Below are positions 53,840 through 64,000 of a stretch of DNA of 64,000 nt, piece by piece (positions within the stretch are counted from its first letter, which is position 1; each line of letters starts with the position of its first letter). Under the pieces are notes generated by a model. That model was not told where the DNA came from and did not search any database. It saw only the letters and a list, made by a program, of their open reading frames with translations. The translations under genes and the position numbers were made by a program. The DNA is from Gossypium raimondii (Eukaryota > Streptophyta > Magnoliopsida > Malvales > Malvaceae), in assembly GCF_025698545.1 (NCBI RefSeq), contig NC_068569.1:6510001-6574000 (forward strand), in the 5' to 3' direction.

Positions 53840-56800
53840 TTAAAGGATTGAGTAGGCACGAATGACCTCAACTACCGGTGCCCGACACATTGGACATTTT
53901 CCTCCAACATGGACCAGCTCATTGGCACATTTTGAGCACGTGCACATGTGCCCACATCTGTAACAATAAGATACAGAAAATTTAAGGCCTCAAATTTATA
54001 TGAAACTTGCGGATCAATTTTTAAGATTTACCTGTACAGTAATGAATCAATGTTGCCTTCACAGCATATACAACAGATGCCTTTCCTGACATTGTCCCAG
54101 TTAGAAGCATCCTTCGGCAAGTTGTCGTCGTCAATCACCCCTGCAGCTGAACATTGCGATGATTAACAAACAAGAATATGAAACAAACCCAGCATGAGAA
54201 ACTTTCAGCTTTCATTACAGAACAACAAAATCCATATTTTATTACAAAAAGGAAAAATCTGCAGTTTATTCCCTACTCTTTTCCCCCCTCGATATCTTAA
54301 ATGATATATAGGAGCAATGACAAGTAGAGAGCCTCATGAGGCATAAGCAGTCTCCTGGAGTAATCCAGAAGGAAATACAACCCAAGTGAGCTGATACAGA
54401 AGGAAAAGAAGAACAAACCTTGTGAACCAGCTGAACGGTTAAGGGCAGCAGAAACTTCTTGTCTTATTGACCGCTGTATCTCAAGTTGCATATCCATGCA
54501 AGCCTCCAGCATCCTCTGCATATTATTCATCCTTTGCTGCATCCTAGCCATGTCAATCCTCAAATCATTAATGACCTCCCACTCCTGCACCAAATTAGCA
54601 GAGCACAATTAAATGGAAGTGGAGACCAAAAGAAGAGTACTCAAAGAAATTTAAGCTCATAAATAATCCCCAATCCCCCAATTATTAGTGAAATCCTATA
54701 TACTAGCATGCAGTATACTAGCATGTAGTGAACTACATATGAAGCACAAAGAACCACAAATGTGTCACTATTAAAAGATAGCAGGAAGGATTTTGCAGTT
54801 TAGCTATCCAAAAGTAGAAGGATGTATATTGTAGCTTAACCATCCAGCATGTATTGTATGACTAAATTCATCAATTCTACTAACTTGGAGAAGTTTCATA
54901 CTAGATTTCATCCAGAAGGCTATTAGTTGGTCATTATACTAGACATATAAAACAAAAGTTTTAATTAAATAATGTAACAAACAAATGAAACAATAAGCTT
55001 TCAGAAAAATACGGGATATAGTTCAGAAGTATCTATTGAAAACTAAGATAATCAAGAACAGAATCAAGTTGCAGAAAGGAAGAAATGACATACAATGCCA
55101 AAGCGTTGATGCACATCATGTGATGCCCAATTATAATGGTGTGAATCCTGATCCCAGAGTGGTTGCATAGGTGGCATCCTGGGTGAAGGAAGGGTGAGTG
55201 GAGGAGTCTCAGCATCCCCGTGGCCATCATTCTGATCCCCACTTTGCTGTTCTAGATCTTGCTCAAGAGATGCAGGAGAAGGAGATGTTCCTTCCAACTC
55301 CCAGTCAACAGGAGCATGGTTTTGCCTTTCCACGTATGATTGTATCAACTGGTCAAGACTCTCACGGAAACCACTATGAAGAAGAGTAGACACACTTCTC
55401 CTACAGTATTAAAAGTAACTTGGGTTATAAAAATACCGAATTAGAAAAATCTAATCACATAAGCCCAACAGTTATAAAATTCATACCTGCTTAACAGTTC
55501 CCTCAGTTCCATGCTGTGTACATTATCATCATCAGGAAAATAAAATGTATCTGTTCTTCTGATAGTAACAGGTTCTTGATTGTAAGACTCTTCCATCCAA
55601 TCCTGTGCAGTCCCGCGCAAGCCTCCATCTTCATGGTGCCTGTCAGAGGCTTCTTCATTACCATCCATGGACTCATTATACTCAACGCCAGCTTCCTGCC
55701 AGTCTGCTTCTGCAGTTTCTTGATCCTCTTCCTGCCATAGTTCAACTAGAGAAGCAGATTCTTGCCCATCAATCTGTACAGCTGGATTGCCTTCCAAATT
55801 TTCTATGTCATTTGGGGGAGAATGTTCATAAGATGCTTCATCAGCTTCTTGTAGATTAGAATGTTCTCCAGCTTCATTCGGCAAAGCTTCAAGGGACGAT
55901 TCATTAGCAAGATTTTCTTGCCAGTCCCCATCCAAGATTTCTCCAATAGCATCCCTGCTCTCATTAGACTCATCACTGAAAGACCACTGCCACTCTCTAG
56001 CAACACTCCCACAAATTCGTTCCCGCCACTCTTCTACCCGAGCAGAGGTTTCCTGCCAACGTACATCTTCAACATCATCCCCTAAATCAGTTATACCATG
56101 CAAAAACATTTGGTTATCTGTTTGCTCATTCTCATGTTCAGAGTTATTTACTAGGTTTTGCTTATTTCTGTTAGCATTAGTATCAGCATTAGATGATGTA
56201 TCGGAATGATTACTGCTAGCAGGACCAGAACCAGAATTATCCAGTCTGGAGAAAAACCCTTCCCTGAAACAAAGGCACAGGTTGCAAAATGTTACAATGG
56301 AATGGTAAAAATGGCATCACATAAATATAATGGGTAAAGGTTATAACATATTAATTCAACATTGTAACTTCCACCAATAAAATATCCAAAAAGTTATCAA
56401 AGCAATAGTCAAGCTATATCAGAAAGAGAAGCAGAATTTTTTTTTTTTTTTTTGCAATCTAGCATGTCATGGGAATACATCCTCGTATTAGTAGCAACTA
56501 TGATAACAAAAGTTAGGAGGCCAATACCATGCCCAACTATCAATAAAATGATTTTTGGATAAACACCAATTTAAAGTGCAACCTAGTCATTTTATCATTT
56601 ATGAGGGAACTCCCTCCTGCCAAGTAAATTATGAAACAATCATTCAACTACTTAAATATAATATTTAAATAGAATGAAGAATACACTCCAAAGATCTGTC
56701 AAGTTCTCAATTCCTGAAGTTCGTAGACTTGCCCAATGGATTCTGACATCTAGCATACCAGCCGAAGCTCATTGCAAAATGAAAGTATAACAGGTCCTAA

Positions 56801-59781
56801 GTTAAGACCAGCCAACAAACTACCCACTATAGGGAAAAGAACAAACAACCTCAAAATTAAACATATATCACAGCTAAAACCATAGAACCACAAACTGGCA
56901 CTACAAATTTAGACATGATCATTTAAATGTATATTCACTACCAAATTATTTCAGCTTCATGTAGCTGTTTTGCTATGACAATGTCACGCTTGAAAAAGGG
57001 AAGCCCACTACACAAGGCTCGGGCATTGCAAGGTATGAGGAGAGGAGATGCAGGAGGCTTTACGCTATTCCACAAGAAGCTGGTTTTATGACTTGAAAGT
57101 TAAACCATGAAATCCAGGTTACAACTAAGAAACCACACCAATGCGCAATATCTTAACATGCTAAATCCATCAGGTTTTCATGTGAGAACTTGAACAATAA
57201 ATTAAAGGCATATGCAAAGTACTAGCATTTATAGTCTCAACCTCTTTATCACATTCCTCAATACATTCACCATAGTATTACTAATTTCTACAGCTTTAAT
57301 GTTACCAAAATGTTCTTCCTTGGAAGAATCTTTTTGCCTTATTTGAGTTAAATGCAAGGGACATTATTTTAAGCTTTAGCGAAAAACCAAATCTAAAGTA
57401 AATCCCTTGTTTCAAATTCATTCTTCCGAATGCAGCTTTGAACTCATAAAGATGAGGTGACTAAGTATCTGATAGAAATTACAGATATTGCTTAGCTGGA
57501 CAACTGAGCTCAATGCACTAAACATTAGAAAATTTCATTTCTTGAAGTCTGCTAATAAAAAGTTCTGTGAAAGATGTTTACAGAAAGTAAAAAGAGAGGA
57601 ATTGTCTCAGAGTATGGCATCAAATGAACTTAACTGAATAAAAAACTCTGCTATTTATATGACATGAAGAATAAAGTACCTTAGACCAGATACAGTTTGC
57701 TTTTGTCTTAATAAGCCTAATTCGCTGGCCGCAACAGAGGTAGATCTGTTACCCTCACCCATTCTGCCATTTCTCAGGAATCTACCTCTCAGCAATGACT
57801 GCATAAAGAATATGGAAATAAATGAATGCCAGTAAATGCAGCCCATGTTTGGTTTAATTCCAAAATCAAGAAGGTATAACCCCCAAAGGTTAACAATTAG
57901 CATCAGAACACCTTTAAGGGTGTGCTTGGTTGGGTGAAAAAGTGGAAGGGAATGGAAAAATGGAAAGAAAATAAGTTTTGAGTGTGCTTGGTAGGGAAGA
58001 AAATTGAGGAGAAAGAAAAGAAGAAAGATGGACATTTTCCATCCTAATGCATAAAAACCAATCCCTCCAAATTGGAATGATGAGAAGAGAGAGGATGAGA
58101 GAGAGTGTATGTTAGTTCAAAATTATGCATTTTTTCAAATGTTTTATTTTCTTTCCTTTCATTTTTCAACTCTACCAAGCAATGGATGGAAAGAAAATTA
58201 CTTTTCTTTCAATTTTTCCATCTTTCCTACCAAGCACACCTATGAAAAGAAATATTATATTTTCCAATTTTCTATTTTTCTACCCCTTCAATTATTCATC
58301 TTTCCAATTTTCTTTCCACTCTACCAAGCAAAGCCTAAGTCTATTGGTTTAAAGCTACCAATGCAAGCTAAGATACACTACAGTTGCCTTCAAACAACAA
58401 TGACATGTATAGAAGATTCCTAACCATTGTTAGAATTTCTTACTATTTAATTTCCAGAACAAGCCGCAAGCTACCAATTGTAAACATCAATTAATATAGG
58501 AAGAACAAAAAACAGGCAAATAATTGAGACAGATGTGCTAGCATTCCCTAGTTGACATGGGATATTAGTTTTGCTCTTGGTTCAAGATTAGCATTCAATT
58601 TTTCCGTGTAATATCTACACCGGCTAGCATGTATATGGACTGTCTCTTGTTTGTATGCATGTCATAGTTGCAATGAAGTTATTTTCTAGAATTTAACAGG
58701 AAAGCATAAATCAATAGTTACACATATAATATTGTTGTTAGAGAAAATATTATGCTTAAAAGAATGACTTGAGGCTCTGAAAGCATGTAAGAAGCATCTC
58801 CATCATGTGGGTCTCTAACACCAAAACTACTAAATTAGCATCTACCTTAAATATGAGTTGGGAGGGGGCGTCCTTATTTGCAATTTTTTGCAGATTTGAA
58901 AGAGCATGGACATGTGAACAAATAAAGAAAATAGCCACCTAAAAAAAGGTTAAGAAATTTTATGTATTTACCTGAATACGGTTGCGATGGGCAAAATTTG
59001 ATACAGCCCGATGCTCCAACAACCCCTGGAGCTCAGTTTGCCTTTCTCTCTCAGCCTTTTTAAGCATATCAAGCAAAGCCTGCCGGCCACATAATTTACG
59101 AATGCCCCTACGGACAAGCTCAGTTCGGCCTTCATTCTGATTAATCACCAATCCATCAAGAACTCGATCAATTTGACCACCAACATCAGCAGCTTGCTCT
59201 TCTCTACTGTCAACACAAGCACCTCTCTGCTGGCTGTTCATTTGCATCCACTCCCTTATAATTCTGACCCTTTCTTGCTCAGTTTCACCAAGCCACTGGG
59301 CTCTCGAACTGTTGTTTCTACAAGAAACATTAGATGTACGATCCCTGCCACCACTGTTCATCCACTCCCTAAAAATTTGCCTTACCCTTTCCCTTTCAAC
59401 TTCCCCCAAATCAGATGAATGTTCACAACTAAGATTACTTGAATCCCCGCTCCTACTCTGCAACCCAAATCGATCTGGCAACCACTGTCCAAAGTCATTC
59501 TCACTCACACTCGCATCATCTGAAACACCACTATGTTCACAATTTCGGCTATCAGAAAGATCAGTCACCGAGAGGTCATCACTCCTTGTATGGAGCATTC
59601 TTTCACTAGCCCTCTCTTGAGCATGACTCGCCACATGCTCATCCTCAAGCTCCCGCCACATCTGCAGGAGTGAGGATGCCCGGGTGCTACCATTTTCCCG
59701 CCTTCTTGATGTTTGTGACTGAGACTCCCTTAGGAAGGAATTTTCAAGCAAAGAAACATTGTGTAGACCAGCAATAGCCAT
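53840..59781 (-). CDS. Large RING-type E3 ligase-like protein (At2g27950/At5g04460 type)
   Basis: Probable ubiquitin ligase; substrates are unknown. Exons: 59781-58972, 57798-57680, 56263-55487, 55400-55094, 54584-54419, 54146-54032 and 53957-53840 (2412 nt, 803 residues). The N-terminal half has two related segments: [13 protein letters not shown] and [11 protein letters not shown]. An Arg-rich helical part with [17 protein letters not shown] follows. The middle is acidic and Trp/Glu-rich (repeated WQE motifs), then there is a coiled-coil stretch [18 protein letters not shown], and a C-terminal C3HC4-type RING at about 751-789: [26 protein letters not shown]...KCPMC. The protein closes with [11 protein letters not shown]. 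All phases agree. A 5' UTR intron (59783-60694) is likely, with an AG right before the ATG and a donor at 60694. A Tourist-like MITE sits in the intron between the first two coding exons. Confidence 0.92.
57918..58335. mobile_element. Tourist/PIF-Harbinger-like MITE in an intron of the RING gene
   Basis: Terminal inverted repeats: GGGTGTGCTTGGTTGG at the left, and GGCTTTGCTTGGTAGAG read inward from the right. Both are flanked by TAA (57915-57917 and 58336-58338), the 3-bp target duplication of PIF/Harbinger elements. The element is 418 bp, A/T-rich, with mirrored GGAAAGAAAA/TTTTCTTTCC blocks inside and no coding capacity. Confidence 0.75.
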
Positions 59782-59782
59782 A

Positions 59783-60694
59783 CTGCTCCAAAATCTAAAT
59801 TATCAAACCTTTTCAACCCATATGCTTCAAATGTAAGAAAAACTGCATATCTTTAGGGAATATTGGTATGTAGTAGACAATCTCCTTTTGAAAAACACCT
59901 AAAACTAGTTAATTTCGTCTTTTCCATCATTTATCAACGTTTGCATTGTCATCAACTCATCATGTTCACCACCATCATCATCACTATCAATCTTCAGAGC
60001 AAACACACAAGAAAATGGTTATAAAACAAGTATTAGATCATACTATCATCTAATGCAACAACTAAAATTCTCAGTTTTTAACACTACTGATCTTGATATC
60101 CAATTTCCTCAATGTCATGTTTCACCTAAATGAGGAAGACAAATATAACAAACAAAGGATCCGCTTAACCACTGCCTATAGGCACCGGGATTATATATTT
60201 ATCATTTTGGGGAAAATTTTGTATTGAACACGTTACTTTTACTAAATTCAACAAAAAGTAATGTGTATCACCTCACCAAGTGCCGTTCGTCACTGGTTAA
60301 TATTTCCTCAAAGAAATCCGGAAAGTTTTTACAACAATCTCCAACAAACACACCCAAAAGAGTAAGTTGAAATAATTTATTCGGTTAATCCCTTGTTTTT
60401 CTGCTGAGAAAATGTAGAAAGACAACAAAAAAGTTTCCAAATCTAAATTTTTACACTGCCGAAAAAATTCAAAAACAAAAAATTAACCGTTTAAAATTTC
60501 TGAGAAATTCAAAATTACTTTTCTCTTTTTTCATCGCATTTCTCAGCAGCCAAACAAGAGAAACGAACAAACCTCACCAAATACACATTCAAAAGAAAAC
60601 GAAGATCGAAACAACAACAAACCAAAAAAAAAAAAAGGAATCATCAAAAGAATGGAGAATAAAAAGAAAATAAGAAGAGAGAAAAAAATCGTAC
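59783..60694 (-). other. Probable 5' UTR intron of the RING gene
   Basis: On the minus strand a GTACGA donor follows CTTCTTCG at 60694 and the sequence GCAG ends one base before the ATG at 59781. Leader introns are common in plant genes of this type. The upstream first exon would be at about 60695-60790. Confidence 0.5.
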
Positions 60695-60799
60695 CGAAGA
60701 AGCTTGAGTTTTCAAATTTTGAAGTAAAGGAAACGAAACCTAAAGAGAGAGAAATGGAGGATGTGAAGAGAAAAGAACACAGAAAAGAGAAGAGAGGGA

Positions 60800-63700
60800 G
60801 AAGCTGCGGATTTATTATGAATAAGAATAAATTAAAGTTAAGAAAATGGGAGGGACACGTCATTTTTATTTTATTGCTCTATTTTTGTCGTCTTGAGAAC
60901 TTTTCACGGCCGATAGAAAACCTGCCGAAACACTAAACGTCTTAAAATCGAGTGTAAAAGACGAATAAAAGATTGACGCGTGGGCGTAACCTTTTCTCAC
61001 GTGGCGTTAATTCAAGAAACGGTTCCCGAATCTTGGATTTAACGGGAAGTGTTGAAAAGAAAACGACGCGGTGCTTTTTCGTGATTTTTGGGCATGGAAT
61101 TTGGATTCGTTTTTGGGTTGAAATTTCAAACTAAAGGTAGCGGAAGGGTATGATGGAATAGCGAGGGATGACCGGAATATTATGGCGTTAACGGCAATTC
61201 AAAAGCCAGTGCCTTTTTTGCTCAAAAAGATAAATTCAAGTCGTACTCAATAGTACAAAGTTTGATTTAAAGAAAATTTCTTATTTTGGATCTTTTGTTT
61301 TTCCAATAAATAAATTATTTAAAATATTTTGATTTTGTAATCTCAATTTCTTTAAAGAATTTACAACTGCAAATATCAGATAAAAATAAAAATATAATCA
61401 TGATAATCATTGGCCTGTGTTATGCGGCACTTATATTATTTAGCCAACCAATCTTCATACTTACAGTTGATCATTTAATCAAAATTTGATTCTGTATCAT
61501 TATTTTATTGGTCAATAAAATCATAACTAGAGGTGAACCTATTCTTCGTTTGGATCCAAAGTTAATGAAGTTTGATTTGGCTGCTCCATGTTAAAATTTT
61601 GTTTCAATTTCTTTTACATCTTAAATATCTTATTTTTAATTTACATTTTAAAATGTTTTCCAGAAAATTTCAAAACTGATGCCAATAATTTATTAATGCG
61701 ATTGAAGTAAGATTGCTTTTATTGCATAATAAATTCACACGAATATTTAATTTATTAATTTTATCATGTAAAATACTATATGATATAATTTAAAATTTAT
61801 TTTCTTTCTAAATATCATAATAATAATAAACTGATAGAATAACGGATTTTCAATAAATCTAGTATTGTTTTTTATGAGGATTTTTGTCTAACTTTTTTAA
61901 AAATTTAAATATACGAAGAGATGACAAGTCCAAAAGAAAAAACACTTGTGAGCCACATCAACTCAAACTATGTCTTATAACTTGTTTGTCTTTTTAGGCA
62001 CTCAATAATGCTATTACTTTTTTTTTTAACTACGTTTCCTAATTAAGCACGCAAACTCTTCTATAATTAGGAACAAAATCTCAATATTAAACTTTATTAA
62101 AGATTTAAAACACTTGAAAAAGTTAAATACATATAATAACAACGCGAATCAAATGAATAAAATTTCGAGTAAATATGAATAGAATGGTAACTTCTACATA
62201 TAGCATCAGCATTAGGTTGGGTAATATAGGGAGATAAGGTGTTAACATTGAGCTATAAATTTCTAGAAGCAAGTTGGCAAATTTTGGTAAGTTAATAGAA
62301 ATGATATGAACTTTCTAGAAACAAATGAAAGATGCAGTTAAAATGCTAATACAAAACAGGGAAGCTGGCTTACCAAAAAGCTAGGTAATTATTACTAAAT
62401 TTCCTATGATTATAACTCTCCAACAATGCCTATCATTAATTAAAGCCATCTTTTTCTTCTTCCCTTTTTTTTTTTTTTAATTTTTATGGAAGTTGGTTTA
62501 GCTTGTGAAATTCGCATGATTGGATGTGTTTAATTAAAAGTTAGTTGCATGTTAATTTGTGTAAACCCATTGTCTAGCTTAAAATAGATTTTTCTTTATT
62601 TTAACTGTTAGAAAGATTACTTAATTGTTTTTTGAAGGAAAGATTCTTTTATCTTTTACTCCCATAGATTTTAAGATTATAAAATATTTTTATAAATTTT
62701 TATTTAATACATAAATTTTAATTTGGTGTATTTTGATTGTGTTTTATAAAATTGAAATAAATTAAAATTGTATGTATAAAATTACTCAAAATTAAAATTA
62801 ATGTATAACACTCTACATTAATTAAAGTTGATGTATTTTAGTATTTCTTTTCCTGTTTAAGGCGTTTTCTTATTAAATTTGTAAAAGAAAAAAAAGAAAA
62901 AAAGAGTAATTCATAGAATTGCACTGCTCTTTATCCTTGTTCAATATCTCTTTCACTTCACCAGACTACACACCAGAAAAACCTATTACCACTAGGCACT
63001 TCAGGTTAATGTTTAAAATATGAGCTTTTGATAATAATAATAAGCTACGAAATTATTGTTATTATTATGGAGGAGTTTGGATTGTTTAGATTTAAATAAT
63101 GTACATAAAACTTTAAATCAATAATATATATTTTTGCCTAATATATAGTTTTATTGAGAAAAGCCACATAAATTATTACTAATTTATCATAAACACGAGA
63201 ATTAATAAATTAACCGGCCCTAAGGTCTTACATCAAAATTAAAAATAAGTTGTACGTATTATAGTCGTTATTAATTTTTCTTTTTAATAAGGAAGGCAAT
63301 TGGAGATTTTGGAATTAAGTTTTGGGTCGGTAAAACTTTTAAAAATTTTAAGAGTTTGTTTAGAATTTTTTTTAATTGGGGTAATAAAGCATATATAATA
63401 AAATTAAATGTATAGAAAATCAAAATAAAATTTTGATTCAACAATAAATTTAAGAATTTATTAATGCTGGGATGTCAATCCCACAGTATCTATATTTTAT
63501 AATTTCTTTTAAATTAAAAATTAAAAAACTTCAAATAATATAATTTATTGGTGGTTGGCAAATTATTTTCACCGCCGTAAATTATGCATCAATATTTCAA
63601 AATGATATCGGGTTCCACCCAAGTATTCATGGGTCTTGTCATCTTAGAAATATATATTTTTATTTTCTTTGTGTAAATTGATATCGGCCATTTCACTAAT

Positions 63701-64000
63701 TAAAATAAATTTAAAATATTTAGTAATGCCGTTCATGCATATGGAAATGGGAAGGCTTGTTGTGCTCTATAATTATCCAATAATAAAAAAGGCATCGAAG
63801 AATATGGGCTGACCGGAAATCTACCGGCATTTGGCGAAATCTTCGGCACTGTTTATTATACATCCATGATTAAACATGATCGTGAAAGAGCAATAATTAA
63901 GATTATTATGAGGTCTAAATGTTGGATTTAAAAAAGAAAAAAAAAAGGAAAAACTCGACTAATTGCAAACTTAAAAAATAAATAAAAGAATGATTAAGGG
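60800..64000. other. RING gene promoter and AT-rich spacer to the window end
   Basis: 60800-61200 is the probable promoter region. Beyond it the DNA is AT-rich with homopolymers and short simple repeats, for example at 63030-63070 (AAT/ATT triplets that form a small hairpin). No gene is recognised. Confidence 0.45.

Noticed and set aside
58109-58423. Phe-rich plus-strand frames in the RING gene intron
   Set aside because: Produced by the pyrimidine-rich half of the MITE, not coding.

Overview
This is nuclear DNA from a dicot plant. Introns are AT-rich with GT-AG borders, the families are plant-specific (HD2 histone deacetylase, SIAMESE-type CDK inhibitor, ATL RING-H2 ligase, UDP-apiose/xylose synthase), and the spacers carry LTR, MITE and SINE-like debris. 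The gene order and the style of the long solo LTR fit a Malvaceae genome such as cotton. That is an inference from memory and was not tested. I see no CRISPR array, bacterial operon, virus or toxin gene.

Layout: (1) 1-1090 (+), 3' half of UDP-D-apiose/UDP-D-xylose synthase. (2) 1091-5477, AT-rich spacer with a reverse-oriented tRNA-like repeat copy and a decayed tRNA-Ser(GCU). (3) 5478-7556 (-), HD2-type histone deacetylase, 10 coding exons, with an apparent U12-type AT-AC intron next to an 11-nt exon. (4) 8877-9313, MITE-like element. (5) 10142-10492 (-), short DUF7054/At4g22758-like gene with a damaged 3' end. (6) 12353-15308 (-), SRPK-type kinase. (7) About 16180-16900, three tandem copies of the tRNA-like repeat. 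(8) 19937-22512 (-), S28 prolyl carboxypeptidase, 9 exons. (9) 25669-27920, probable solo LTR. (10) 29093-42240 (+), VPS50/syndetin, 26 exons. (11) 44509-44889 (+), SIAMESE-like CDK inhibitor. (12) 51904-52659 (+), ATL RING-H2 E3 ligase. (13) 53840-59781 (-), 803-residue protein with a C-terminal RING, with a Tourist-like MITE in an intron.

I rebuilt the exon structures by hand. For every complete multi-exon gene I treat as intact, the exon lengths sum to a multiple of three: HD2 915 nt, SRPK 1629, PRCP 1524, VPS50 3300, RING 2412. This is strong internal support.

The genes do not form one pathway. They are ordinary housekeeping and regulatory genes: cell-wall nucleotide sugars, chromatin, splicing-factor phosphorylation, peptide hydrolysis, endosomal recycling, endoreduplication and ubiquitylation. 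From memory, HD2, At4g22758-like, AXS, VPS50, ATL and RING genes also lie close together around Arabidopsis At2g27830-At2g27950, and SIM lies beside a RING paralogue at At5g04460/At5g04470. The window therefore looks like a conserved ancestral block. I found no convincing undescribed system. The most interesting signals are the U12-type AT-AC intron in the HD2 gene, the tRNA-promoter-like repeat family, and the decaying DUF7054-like gene.
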